This document shows positions 33,901 through 43,999 of a stretch of DNA of 64,000 nucleotides, piece after piece. The notes under the pieces were generated by a model. The model was not told where the DNA came from. It saw only the letters and a list, made by a program, of their open reading frames with translations, and did no database searches. The DNA is from Branchiostoma floridae (Eukaryota > Chordata > Leptocardii > Amphioxiformes > Branchiostomatidae), in assembly GCF_000003815.2 (NCBI RefSeq), contig NC_049989.1:15968522-16032521 (forward strand). Reading direction: 5' to 3'. Each line of letters starts with the position of its first letter. Position 1 is the first letter of the stretch. Both the position numbers and the translations under genes were made by a program.

Positions 33901-36900
33901 CTGCTCTTTCTATGTCTAATGTTCTATAGAACATATGTTATGCCTAAAGTTTCTCTGAGGTACGTGTTTCTCAGTCTGTCAGCCCTCGTTTTGCCTAGCA
34001 TGATACGGACGACTTTCATTTCTGCAGCTTGTAGTCTGTTAATGTCTTAGTTTTGTTTGTTTTATCTGTTTAGAGTAATTTAAAACTAAATTAAACTTTA
34101 TTCAGTGATGAACATGTACAAGTACCATCCTGATGAAACTATTCACGGATGTTTCAAAACTAAGTAGCATGCAACTTAGAATATTGAAAGCACTGCAATC
34201 TGGGAGATTGTTCCTGGATCAACCAATCAATAAACTATTAATCCTAAATTTTCAAAGTCAAGTTTATCATTTGTTGTAAAAGGTTCGTACCAGGATGTTT
34301 GTCCTTCAGACTGTCCACCACATGTTGTAGCTCTGCATCTTGTAGGGCCTCCATCAGCACATGTATGGTGGCAGCGTTTCCCTCCCGCTTGTACCATTGC
34401 TGTAACAGGTCCATACAGCGAGACTTGTCATCCCGGTGTTTGGTGTCAATGTTGTCTATGTCTGGTGTCTCAAACCCAAGACACCAAGCCAGGTCCTTCC
34501 AGTCTGAGCTCACCTTGTTCTTTATGAAGCAAAAATACCTCCCGACACCTGCAAAAAAACATTGAGTATCATCATGGTGAAACATTAACAGAGTGTCCCT
34601 TATATACTATTATCATGATAATATCTATGCACATACAATATAAGACAATTTTGTCAGAAAAGATGTGAGCCAATATCCATTATGAAGCATTCCAAGAACA
34701 TTATTTATAGAAACAACACGCTAAATGTTGCATCATGTTTTTCAAATAGTATGATTGATTGTGCAAGGCGAGTGGCAAGTTTCTGATCTGCTAAAATCTT
34801 GTTTTTATATTTCAGCCATACATAGTATGGTGAAATATATTGTATTCGTAATGTTTCTTTCTTTCTTTCTTTCTTTCTTTCTCCTGTCAAATCTTCAAAG
34901 TGATTCATCTCCGCCGTTCCTGGACCGAATGATCTGAAATTTGGCACAGGGGTAGAATGGGCCAATACCTTGATGCTTTTTTCTCAGTTTTTTCATATCT
35001 GCCTCTAAAATGATTTTATTGAGATTTTTTGGTCAATTTTAGACCAAAACTGCATATTTTGGCCCCTGTACCCTGGTATTACAACCAAATGAGCTGAAAT
35101 TTGACAGAGATGTGCCTTAATAATGCCCCCATATAAATTCGATAACACTTTTGGTGTACAGTACAACAAAATGCTTATTTTTGCGATTTTTTGACCAATT
35201 TTCTACCAAAAAAGGACACTTTTGGTCCCTGTACCCTGGTATTACAACCAAATGAGCTGAAATTTGACAGAGATGTGCCTTGATAATTCCTTCATATAAA
35301 GTCAATAACACTTTTGGTGTACAGTACAACAAAATGCTTATTTTTGCGATTTTTTGACCAATTTTTGACCAAAAAAGGACACTTTTGGCTCCTGTACCTT
35401 GGTATTGCAACCGAATGAGCTGAAATTTGACACAGATGTGCCTTGATAATCCCTTCATATAAATTCAATAACACTTTTGGTGTACAGTGCAACAAAATGC
35501 TTATTTTTGCGATTTTTGGCCAATTTTTGACCAAAAAAGGACACTTTTGGCTCCTGTACCCTGGTATTAGAATTAAATGACCTGAAATTTGGTATAGATA
35601 GGCATTAGATACTTGGTAACAAGATTCAAGTAAAATGTTTGACATAAACAACTTTAAAATGATTAATTTTGGCACTTTTCTGAGGGGAAATTTGTTTTCT
35701 TTGGGCCTCCTGACGCGACCTTCCGTGACCCCGCACAGAGCCACACCTGTGCGCGTCAGCCGGAGAGTTAATTGAATCAAAGACCTAGCCAATCAGCGAA
35801 GAGGAGGCCAAAGGCTAATTAATATTCATAAGCTGGGCCTCATGATCCCGTATATAGCAGTGTTCCCGCCAGGGGGAGCGAAGCCCGCCTAAGGCTCTCG
35901 CATTTTAGACTATTCAGAAGGCTTTACATTGTATCAGTTCTTAGGGGCATATCTATGATAATCGCAGCAGTCACTTAACTTCTCTTCAGGAGTTTAGCGT
36001 AACACTATTTCAGGTCAAACCGTCAAAGGCAACTAAAAACAAACTTTAACGTTACTGAGCTCAACAGTACTTATAACTTGTTATCCGAAGTTGAAACGCT
36101 AGCGATGGTATTTTCGGGTCAAAGCTTCAAAGACAACTAAAACCTCATAAACAACAAACTTAACTTAGCTCAGCAGATACAAAAATATTGTACGGGTTGC
36201 CATCCTTAGTTGAAGCGCTTATTTATAGCGCTAGTATCTTCGCTGCGCCGTTAGCCGCCGTGCGACTTTTGTTGACGGTCTGATATCCCTACGTCGCCGC
36301 CTCGCTGATATTCCCACGGACATGTTTCAAGAAAAATACCCAGCAAAAACACTGTTCTGCGTCAAATTCTATTCTATAAAACATGTGGGACTCAGTGTTA
36401 CAGTCTAAATATTTTGTAGAAGCACCGCTGTAGGAAAGAAGGTCCAAGCAATGTAAAACATCACGTAGCATGAAGTTTGCTGTCAACTGGCACACAGCAC
36501 ATGACTGTTTGAAACTCTAAGTCTAATCAACAGCCGTGTTTGATTGGTAGCCGGCGGTCCTTTGATGAAGTCGGCGAAAGATGCGTTAGTTAGAAAATCT
36601 GCGTTTAGTTTTGATACGTAATTATAAGTTAGACAGTGGCGAGAATGATTATTTTCTCATCAATATTTCTCTTCAGAATTATTTGAACTTAATTGTACAT
36701 CTAAACAATTGGCTTACCTGTGCAATGTTTATATGATTAATGATCAGTGTACTGAAATCATGTGTAACGTATGGCTCCTAGTCAATAGATCAGCATTTTC
36801 TCTATAGTGACCACCTGTCTATAGTGGCCCCATTTCCTAGTGCTGTTGTTGTTTGACATAAACTTTGAACATTTAAATTGTAAGTAACTTTAAACTGCCA

Positions 36901-38569
36901 GAGTTTCAGCCCAATAAAACACTCTCAGCGCCAGGGTATGAACAGACTGACCAGACAGACGAAAATAAAATCCTCGAACAAGGTTCAATCGTATCTTCCG
37001 GGTCTGGCAGGAAGTTGTTAAACTAAAATAAGAATAGGCTCGATGGCTGATTGCATACAAAGTAAAACAGTTTAACAGTTTTACAGCTTGAAGAAAACAA
37101 ACGCTCCTACAGTACCTGCACCTGCTTGATAATTATCAAATCGTTTGCCCTACTTGAATAAAAAAAGTTCACTGCAATAATAAATGTACCCACATCACAA
37201 GGAGCTTATACTTTTTTAAACTTACACCAAGTTATCGTACTGAAAATTGTTAATGACATTACATGAAGTCATTCAACAATTTTCAGTCATGATGAAAATT
37301 TTCTGAATGGAATGTGATTATTGTCATTTTCTGAAAAATAGAAGCAAGCTCTGTTTTTACCTGGAATCAATTCACAATACCAGTCCCCTTTGGGGAATAA
37401 TGTACTGTTAATATGATGTTCCATTTTTGCGCGGGGTGATTTGGAACAGTCCAATGTTGCGTGGGAAGGGGTATGGCTGAAATATGCTGTATTTGCTCTT
37501 AAGCAAATGTCGGCCTTTCTAGTTTTGGAGATGGGAGGGGGTGATAAACCAGGGTAACCACAGCAGCTGCTGTGAAACCAGGGATGTCCCTGTAGCTTTA
37601 TTGGTAGCAACTTCATCAGTGCTATTATTGTTAAGCTACTGGTTCCAAATATGCAGTAACTGGGAGACCCCGGGTTTAAATTCTGGGAAGGGCATCTTTG
37701 TTGCAGTTGCAGAAAAGACATATAGATGGGGTTCTGTGTTCAAGGTGGTGCCTCAAGCATGTTAAACGGCATGGGTGAGCAATCCCTCCCTGTAAGAATA
37801 TATCTTGCTGCAGAAACAGCAAAGAAACGTGTTGACCTTAGCCCTATGTGCCATGTACTATTATGGCACTACAAGGCAACAACTTAACAGCAACAATGGC
37901 TGCCAAACCATCAGCTGTGACAGTGGGACTTGAACAACCGTTTCTATTAATAGTGGTTAATCTTTGTTGAGCTTAAAATTTGAGCTACTAGTATATTGTA
38001 CAATGTATGAACTCACCTCGTTGAGACATGTTGTTACAAACACATTTCTCACCACTCAGATTCAAAGCTTACATCAAATTTCTCTGAAAAAAAACAACAA
38101 CAAAATTTTTGACTTATCAATATTTAATGGTGAGCAAAGCATTGAATGTGTTGACAGCACAATCAGGCACTGGGAGTGGCCAAACAGTACAAAGCCATTC
38201 AGCACCAGGAAATGAAACTAAAATGTAGATTTTATAAGTCACAAACAAAGTCAAGCTTTGTAACTTTGTACTGAAAGATTTTAATGACTTTTTAGTTTTC
38301 AGACACACTAACATCAGACTGATGAAAAGATAACTGATAGCTTACCTTTCCTCACGATAAAGAACTGTTGCCTTGACTGTGCAGGATCTGTTACACCTGA
38401 ATGCACCTGTAAGCCCCTCAAGGTGAGGCAGGGTCAAGGTTCACACTGTCAGGTGACTGCCTCTGTCATTGTTTTGGCTCAACCATGGTCATAAGATTTG
38501 TATTTAAACAGAGTTTTTGTCACCCTTCCTTTAACTGTATTTTGACTAATTAGTACTTAAGCCCCACTC

Positions 38570-38615
<46 letters not shown>

Positions 38616-40980
38616 AGATATATTCTTTAGTCCAATCAGCTTAAGGCTAGTGTGTTTTGCTTTTGTCCATGTAATTCCTGTTCTATCAGAAAGGTGGCAC
38701 TTAATAGCTCAATCCTCAAAGTCATGGGAATGACAGTGTAATACAAATCTTAGGGTAGCCTATACTAGGCAAGACTAGCTATGAGCTGTTAAACATACGT
38801 ATACATATTGTTACAGAATGGCAGAAGGTTATGTTTTGAGCGTGTTTGTCTGTGTGTGTGTCTGATATCAGCATAACTCAAGAAGCCTTGGATGGATACT
38901 GATGATATTTGGTAGGTGGGTAGGGGTCAAGAAAACGAAGGTCAAGTTAGATAATGGGCCCCCTAGCGGCTTGCTAAAGTACTGCAGCGGAACTTCCATT
39001 TTTGATATCTCATGTTCTGGACGTGCTGTGGTCGTGATTTTTAAGTGGTAGATAGCCCTTGGGGCAGAGAGTAAGTGCTGGGAGTTTGGACCCCCTAGCA
39101 GCTTTTTTGGAACTGCAGGCGCCAATTTCCTTTCAAACTTAAGACGAAAATAACTTGAGAACGTGTTGACGGATCCTCATAATTTTTGGTATGTAGATGG
39201 CCTAAGTGATAACTTACATTATGGAATACTAATTATGTAAATCAACAGCTAATTTACATAATTAATGAGGAAAGTAAATGAATCCACTGCATTCCATGAT
39301 AGGACTTTCAAACTTGTCCTGGTGTGCTTCTATCCAAACCTATCTTGCTATTTCAGGTTATACCAGTCCAGCAGAAAACCTGGGGTGACCAGGAGTACAA
39401 CGGGAGGTTCCGCTTTGCGTTCTGGAAGTTTGGGAAGTGGACAGAAGTGACCGTTGATGATAGACTTCCCTGTAGAGACGGCAGGCTGGTCTACTCCAGA
39501 TGTGCCAACAGATGTCACTTCTGGCTCCCCCTGCTGGAGAAAGCCTATGCCAAGTAACAGTCACATATTTGTTTGAATGAATTAATGGTTTTATTCGATC
39601 AACATGATCAGGCAAAAAGTATATAGCAGCCCAGGGTTGTAGCCAGCCTGAAATCATTTTCCGTCCCCTCGATTTTGCGCAAAGGCGCAACATTCCTTGG
39701 GGGATCCTAAAGCATACTCCCCCGCAAATTTTAAAATCTAGACCCTCTGAAATGCTTTTTCCTGCATTTTCAGGTGTAAACTTTGCTGGTAGACTAAGCT
39801 GTTCAATGGAATCTGTTTTGGTAAAATATTATAGTATGAAATTATACAAGGAAGGCCGTTTTTTGATATTGTTACATATTGATTATTTAGTCCGTCACAG
39901 AGGACAAAATGGGCAAATTTTTTTCCGTCCCCAGCTGCAAAATTCCGTCAAAGGACGGAAGGACGGGTGCTGGCTACAACCCTGTAGCAGCCACAGGCTG
40001 AATTGCATACTTTTACACTTAAAACTTTGGCTTAGGCACATTACAGCTAAACACACTGATGACGAGATTTGTATTCTTAAAATCAACAATAAATGCTATC
40101 TTAAAACAGATAGGTTTAAATCGATAAGTTAGTTTCCACAATGCGTGGTCTCTCACAAGTAGCTTACAACAGCTTTGAATGAATTCATTCCGGAGGTGTG
40201 CACCTAATTTTTGTCAGGGTGCACCGGTTTTCAAATTCAAAAACGATGTGCTTAACTTAAAAAATAGAAAGAAAACAAAGCCAGAGGAACAGATTTATAC
40301 CTCGGTGTACTCAGTTTTATAGAGTGAATACGGTCATATTCAAGTTTTCCTCCCTGCCCCATACTTTTATGATTTCTGCAAATGCTATATTTTTATGCAA
40401 AGAATATGAGAACTAGAACCAAGATTGTAAATCAATTGGTGTGGTCTAAGTAAAGGAGCTATTGTGCAGTTACGTACAGCATATTCTTGATATTCAAGTG
40501 TCAGAAAAAAAAGCCTTTTTTTGCTTGTTGGCTCAACCCTTAGCTCACTCCATGGTTAGCAAGCTAAAGGATTGAGCCAGCGGTCACTACGGAGGATTGT
40601 ACTTAGGCTAGAATTTCAGATTCAAGTTTTGAAGAGAGCAAGGTGGAGATTCAGTAAACTTTGTCATTAGGTTTTACTGACATTCTACTTTAAATTATAT
40701 TTTGAAGTCAAAATGTTTGCTGTGCACATAATTGTCTAGGTTAGATGCACCAGTGCAGCTACGTTCTTATGAATGAATTTTGGGCCTTGATGTTGAACTT
40801 TCCTCCCCCAGATTGCACGGATGTTATGAGGCTATAGTTGCAGGACAGGTGTGCGATGCACTAGTGGATCTGACAGGGGGCGTTGCTGTGAAGATCCCCC
40901 TGAAAATCCCACCATCACAGTTGGCCGATCGACTTCTCAGGGTCCATAGAAAAGGGATGTTGCTGACATGTTCAACAAAC
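24932..40980 (+). CDS. Calpain-10-like cysteine protease, first five coding exons only
   Basis: Exons 24932-24948, 26090-26231, 27835-27972, 39357-39553 and 40812-40980 join in phase to 221 codons. Calpains are Ca-linked intracellular cysteine proteases. [16 protein letters not shown] and [11 protein letters not shown] form the N-terminal part; [14 protein letters not shown] holds the catalytic cysteine; [37 protein letters not shown] and [12 protein letters not shown] follow; then [14 protein letters not shown]. The spacing and wording match human calpain-10 best, notably FLCACAA and [14 protein letters not shown]. The last exon ends at TCSTN with a good donor (GTGAGT). The exons with the catalytic His and Asn and the C-terminal domains were not found up to 64000. 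Either the gene continues beyond the window through a very long intron or it is 3'-truncated. The first exon (17 coding bases) is the weakest call. Confidence 0.8.
26303..26532. repeat. Dispersed repeat, copy 2
   Basis: Direct-orientation copy of 23303-23530, in the calpain intron after exon 2. Confidence 0.8.
26724..26968. repeat. Foldback MITE in calpain intron 2
   Basis: GTTAATACAATATTCTTCAA...CAGTGACGTTTTTTTAAAGGC on the left pairs with GCCTTTAAAAAAAGTCACTG...GAAGAATATTGTATTAAC on the right. The interior also folds (CCTAGTCTCATGC / CTCTCGCAAGACTAGG). A partial relative may lie at 25500-25700. Confidence 0.8.
26985..27786. mobile_element. GTTGGACAAG MITE split by a pogo-like insertion
   Basis: Outer ends GGGTTGGACAA and TTGTCCAACCC. 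The left 100 and right 170 bases match the uninterrupted element at 62199-62550; between them lies a foreign insert starting at 27087. Confidence 0.85.
27087..27610 (-). pseudogene. Truncated pogo/Tigger-type transposon, transposase C-terminus
   Basis: The left end CAGTCAAATTTGTCTAAGAA follows a TA dinucleotide, the usual Tc1/mariner-pogo target. On the minus strand an open frame ends with [16 protein letters not shown] at 27385, the C-terminal signature of Tigger/CENP-B-type transposases; [17 protein letters not shown] before it also fits. The DDE core and the other terminus are missing. The right boundary near 27600 is approximate. Confidence 0.65.
27973..29214. other. Calpain intron 3, 5' part
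   Basis: No exon seen on either strand. At 29117-29195 a block with AATACAACACGG and CGGTGTATTCCGTATCACCC repeats related to the hairpin at 54938. Confidence 0.6.
29215..29472 (+). mobile_element. Mini-element with ATGTCATACC termini and an 85-codon open frame
   Basis: Ends ATGTCATACC and GGTATGACAT. The frame opens at the ATG inside the left terminus and closes with a TGA overlapping the right terminus. It reads MSYPPE..., then [24 protein letters not shown] and [11 protein letters not shown]. An inverted relative is at 54661-54929 with the same central peptide. No family recognised. Confidence 0.6.
29687..34548 (-). CDS. Death domain / coiled coil / NHL-repeat protein, nested in calpain intron 3
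   Basis: Exons in transcript order: 34548-34291, 31820-31704, then 30957 to about 30486 and about 30424 to 29687. The first three join in phase. Exon 1 is a Death domain (86 residues: [35 protein letters not shown]). Exon 2 is a linker; exon 3 starts a coiled coil ([19 protein letters not shown]) and then the first NHL blade ([20 protein letters not shown]). The 29687-30424 part holds five more blades ([55 protein letters not shown]) and a TAG stop. About 60 bases with a stop interrupt blade 1 (see 30425). An upstream 42-base exon at 38387-38346 (phase-compatible, QQFFIVRKG) is possible; no start codon was identified. A scaffold or recognition role is inferred from NHL and Death families. It may be a pseudogene if the interruption is not spliced out. 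Confidence 0.7.
30425..30480 (-). repeat. Insertion interrupting the NHL coding region
   Basis: Between YIVDPN and NKRIQVF, where one blade should continue, lie about 60 extra bases with a TAG. The sequence includes GTACTTTATTCGAGAATATA, which looks like a MITE terminus, and a small inverted repeat. A 51-base GT-AG segment (GTAGCACC...ATTCGAG) would restore the frame but is very short for an intron. Confidence 0.5.
32105..32345 (-). pseudogene. LINE reverse-transcriptase C-terminal fragment (RTE-like)
   Basis: Minus-strand frame reads [19 protein letters not shown] and then [19 protein letters not shown], the usual C-terminal tail of RTE/CR1-type LINE proteins, with a stop soon after. It continues the fragment at 33830-34035. 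Confidence 0.75.
32480..33480. repeat. Degenerate tandem repeat, period about 220 bp
   Basis: Four or more diverged units share ATATAGTTTATTGT-like, GAACGCAGTACCCGAATAGAG, AAACCATGGGACTT and GGCGTTGTAAGCACGTA-like blocks (for example near 32646, 32870, 33088 and 33307). The block separates the two LINE fragments. Confidence 0.75.
33830..34035 (-). pseudogene. LINE fragment, part just upstream of the 32105 tail
   Basis: Minus-strand reading gives [31 protein letters not shown] and, after a frame change, [13 protein letters not shown], which normally directly precede the GRIPK tail. Frame breaks show it is dead. Confidence 0.7.
34851..34883. repeat. (CTTT)n microsatellite
   Basis: About eight CTTT units in a row within non-coding sequence of the large calpain intron. 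Confidence 0.95.
34900..35640. repeat. Tandem repeat, period 162-163 bp
   Basis: CCTGTACCCTGGTATTA-type blocks begin at 35065, 35228, 35391 and 35553. Each unit also has GAGCTGAAATTTGACA, ATAACACTTTTGGTGTACAG and CAAAAAAGGACACTTTTGG. A diverged unit precedes them, and a related sequence is at 31350-31560. Confidence 0.9.
35641..38571. other. Calpain intron 3, central part
   Basis: No supported gene apart from the possible 42-base exon at 38387-38346 (-). A GC-richer patch lies at 35690-36300. A SINE-like B box (GGGTTTAAATTCTGGG) is at about 37670. Confidence 0.5.
38572..38622. repeat. (TA)n(TG)n microsatellite
   Basis: About 14 TA units followed by about seven TG units. Confidence 0.95.
39632..39984. 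mobile_element. Complete hAT-type MITE with 8-bp target duplication
   Basis: Terminal repeats CAGGGTTGTAGCCAGC and GCTGGCTACAACCCTG, flanked on both sides by TAGCAGCC (39624-39631 and 39985-39992). The CAG start and the 8-bp duplication are hAT hallmarks. No coding capacity. It lies in the calpain intron between exons 4 and 5; a truncated relative is at 9218. Confidence 0.92.
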
Positions 40981-42430
40981 GTGAGTAGAGTTACATGTTT
41001 TCAGAACAAAGCTGTATTTCATGGATTGTCTATATCATATAGTATTTTCTGTATGTTATGCTTTAACTTTTTACATCTAAATTTTGCTGGGGGGAGAGTT
41101 GCTCAGAGATGCCAATAAGTTGAAATGCTGCCCTAGCAGCACTCTTGCAATATCTGTATCTGTATATAGCCGGTATAACCGTCTTTCAGTGTAGCTTTTG
41201 GGCAGGCTTGGGTCATAGCAGTAGCATCTGGTTATATTACACTGAACGACATGTCACACCTAACTGTTACACATATCAAACTGTAAGTGTTGTTGTTGAA
41301 GAGGTTCATCAGTCACGTATGTTTACAGTTACTATCAATTTTTCCTCTAACAGTGATTGTTTATTTAAAAGGTATATACAGAACGTACCTGCAAATATTC
41401 CATGTCTACCAGTACATCTTGGACGTGGAGAATGGTCTAGTCTCGATCTGGCGAGAGAATATGAGACTAGACCAGGCTTCTAAGTGTTGTTGAATTTAGA
41501 TGAGGATGCCTCTTCTGTACTTGGTGGCCATGAGTTTTATGATCTATGATACTTCTGGAGAATAATGAATTTTGTAATAACTCAATCCTGGTTGATAACT
41601 CTGGCACTTGAATGCTGACTAAAGGTAATGCACTAAATGCCAAAGAAACAAGGGGTTACAAGGGGTTATCTCTGCCACAGTATTAGAACTTACATATAAG
41701 TTAAGCGCAATGAATAAAATATCTTGAGTATAGAGGTACAACATAGTTTTAATCTTTGATAGATATATAAACATAATGCAGCAGATACATTTTTTATCTT
41801 TGTCATATTACACATACATGTATGTACAGTAACAGTGTTCTCCACAGATCACTTGTTTCTTAGATTTATTATCTCTGTACATTTTACCATTATCGTTGAA
41901 ATAAGTTGTCTTCATATAGTATAAATACACAAACATGCTACATTGTATGTTTGCCAGACATATGTAATACATTGTGTGATCATCTGCTTTTTCTCGGAAA
42001 TAGTATTGATATTCTCTGTACACCAGATTTCAAAACTTTTCTCATTACATAGAATACAGCATAATTTCTCAGTGGATAAAAGGTAGTACTACTTACATCA
42101 GGAACAAAAAATCAACAACCAAAACATCTTTGTACATTTAGGCAATAATGTCGCATGATTTGCATGGGACAAATGGAGTCATGATAATTCAAACTTTGTG
42201 ATTAGAGTCAAGATAATAAATAGGAGTGTCTCTATGCAGGGAATGAAAATGTACTCGTGTTGGACAAAAATTGTATGATCCCATACATCCCCTAAAATTT
42301 GTTAACAACATGGACTTCCAAGCTGTGAGTTGGACGGAAGAAAAATTAAAGCTGGACACAGCCCTATATCCAAACCTGACTTAAGATGCAGCATACTATT
42401 TACAATAAAATAAAGGAAAGGAATCTGTTA
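40981..42430. other. Non-coding stretch after the last calpain exon seen
   Basis: Searched for the next calpain exon (His/Asn part of the protease core) on the plus strand and found none. A minus-strand AATAAA at 41880-41875 may serve the CARD gene that ends at 42431. Confidence 0.5.
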
Positions 42431-43999
42431 TTATCCCTCTGCTTCTGTACTTTGTGAATCTACAGACTGTGACTCGTTAGCAATTTCATACTCAATACTT
42501 ATGGGACCTCTCAGGTCCGGAGAAGGTACCTGTATCTTAACCTTAGTTGTTGAATGTCTTCCACTTGAACCTGAGGACCTTCTCGTTGAAACTCTGTTAG
42601 GAGATGCCTTGTCTCTTCTAGAAAGCAGTCCCTGTCTTGTCGTAGACCTTGTGTCTTCCGACGCGTCTTCGGTATCGTGTGTCCGAGTCGTGCTTCTGGA
42701 CTCAGAGCGATACCCGCTGGAGCCGGTAGGGGGCCTGCTTGGTGACAGTTTTGTAGGGGAGAATTGCAGCCCACTTTGTGTAGCTTGAGTAGCAAGTTTC
42801 TGCATTTTTTCCGTACCCAATTGTGTAGTCACAGTGCTTTTCACTGTAGATTTGATCTTTACTTGCTTAGGAGGAGTTTCTTCAGTTCCTCTTTGTGAAA
42901 GAGTCGGTGAACGCGTGGAAGCATTCACTCCTTTCGGACTTAATGTTGAAGAGTCTCCGACTTTCGCCACTGGCTTTCTACTTTGTGCAATTGTTTGTTT
43001 TTCTTTGGAGACTTCATTCCACGAGGGTACGACAATAGTTTTAGTAACTGGTTTGGATACCGTGTTTTGGCCAGTAGCTTGGACTTTGTCTCTCACTGGC
43101 GCGGTGTTACATCTCGTGCCCTCTTGACTCACTCTACCGGGAGACCCGACAGCGTACATAGTCTGCGTCCTCTGAAGACCACGCCCTCCCTTTCCTCCAT
43201 CTTTCATGGAAGACGTGACCACACCCGTGCCTTTGATCACCTGAGGTTTTTCAGGATTCTGAACCAACTTGTTGCTCCCTAAATGGATGATTTTCCTCCC
43301 ATGGTTCTTCTTACATTCCTCCACCTTCCTTCTCAACCCTTCGTATCCCTTACAGATATCTCTCAACTTCTTGCTCATTTCCTCTTTCTCTTTAAGGAAT
43401 GTTTCTTTCTGTTTTCTTTCTTTTTCAAGGTCTCGTAGAAGTTTGTCTGTAGTCACAGAGGACATGATTCTTACTTTCTCTTTGTAAGTCTTTAACTCTT
43501 CCTGCACTTTCTTTGTCTTTTCATTCTGCACGTGTTCCTTCAAAACCCGAGAATCGTTCTGTCTCTTCAAGCTGTCAATATTCTTCTGTTTCTGGGCGTT
43601 CTCTGCTCTAAGAGACTTCAGTTCTGCTTTCAGCTTTGAATTCTCCTCTGTCAGACTCTTCAAAGAGTTCACTAGACTTTCTGGGATCATTTTATGCCTT
43701 TCTGTGTATTGAGCTTTGCCATCTGGTTCTCCCTTTTCAAGTAGAGAATCCAGGAAGGAATAGTTACACTGCCTTAAAGCTTTGCGGAAGACTTGGAACG
43801 CTTTTGGTCCTCGTGTTGGAAGAAGATCGAGCAACTCTTCCGCTCTGTGTCTACGTGTCGTTTGCCGAGTGATCTGCTGAAACTGATCGCTTGTGAAAAC
43901 CTCCTTTTCTATCAGGAATGCCCGGACGTCTTCCACGATCAAGGATTCGATGATGGCAACACGATTACGCACAAGTTTCTTCCTGTCTTCTTCATCCAT
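42431..43999 (-). CDS. CARD / coiled-coil protein A, intronless
   Basis: 522 residues on one exon. Residues about 1-88 form a CARD of the caspase-2/RAIDD type: KKLVRNRVAIIESL, EDVRAFLIEKEVFT, HRAEELLDLLPTRGPKAFQV, FRKAL. A charged coiled coil follows (about 105-235; LTEENSKLKAELKSLRAE, DLEKERKQKETFLKEKEEMS). Then comes a long Ser/Thr/Lys-rich, probably disordered region and a short hydrophobic C-terminal motif, KVKIQVPSPDLRGPISIEYE, before an acidic end. CARDs assemble by CARD-CARD contacts into signalling filaments for apoptosis or innate immunity, so a cytosolic adaptor role is inferred. No enzyme domain is visible. It is the first of three paralogues on this strand. Confidence 0.85.
   Translation of the reverse strand: MDEEDRKKLVRNRVAIIESLIVEDVRAFLIEKEVFTSDQFQQITRQTTRRHRAEELLDLLPTRGPKAFQVFRKALRQCNYSFLDSLLEKGEPDGKAQYTERHKMIPESLVNSLKSLTEENSKLKAELKSLRAENAQKQKNIDSLKRQNDSRVLKEHVQNEKTKKVQEELKTYKEKVRIMSSVTTDKLLRDLEKERKQKETFLKEKEEMSKKLRDICKGYEGLRRKVEECKKNHGRKIIHLGSNKLVQNPEKPQVIKGTGVVTSSMKDGGKGGRGLQRTQTMYAVGSPGRVSQEGTRCNTAPVRDKVQATGQNTVSKPVTKTIVVPSWNEVSKEKQTIAQSRKPVAKVGDSSTLSPKGVNASTRSPTLSQRGTEETPPKQVKIKSTVKSTVTTQLGTEKMQKLATQATQSGLQFSPTKLSPSRPPTGSSGYRSESRSTTRTHDTEDASEDTRSTTRQGLLSRRDKASPNRVSTRRSSGSSGRHSTTKVKIQVPSPDLRGPISIEYEIANESQSVDSQSTEAEG

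Noticed and set aside
37287-37721. Minus-strand 144-codon frame
   Set aside because: It includes a SINE-like segment and shows no domain; treated as chance.
38346-38387. Extra upstream exon of the Death-NHL gene
   Set aside because: Phase and donor fit, but the acceptor is weak and no start codon could be attached; mentioned in the gene entry, not called separately.
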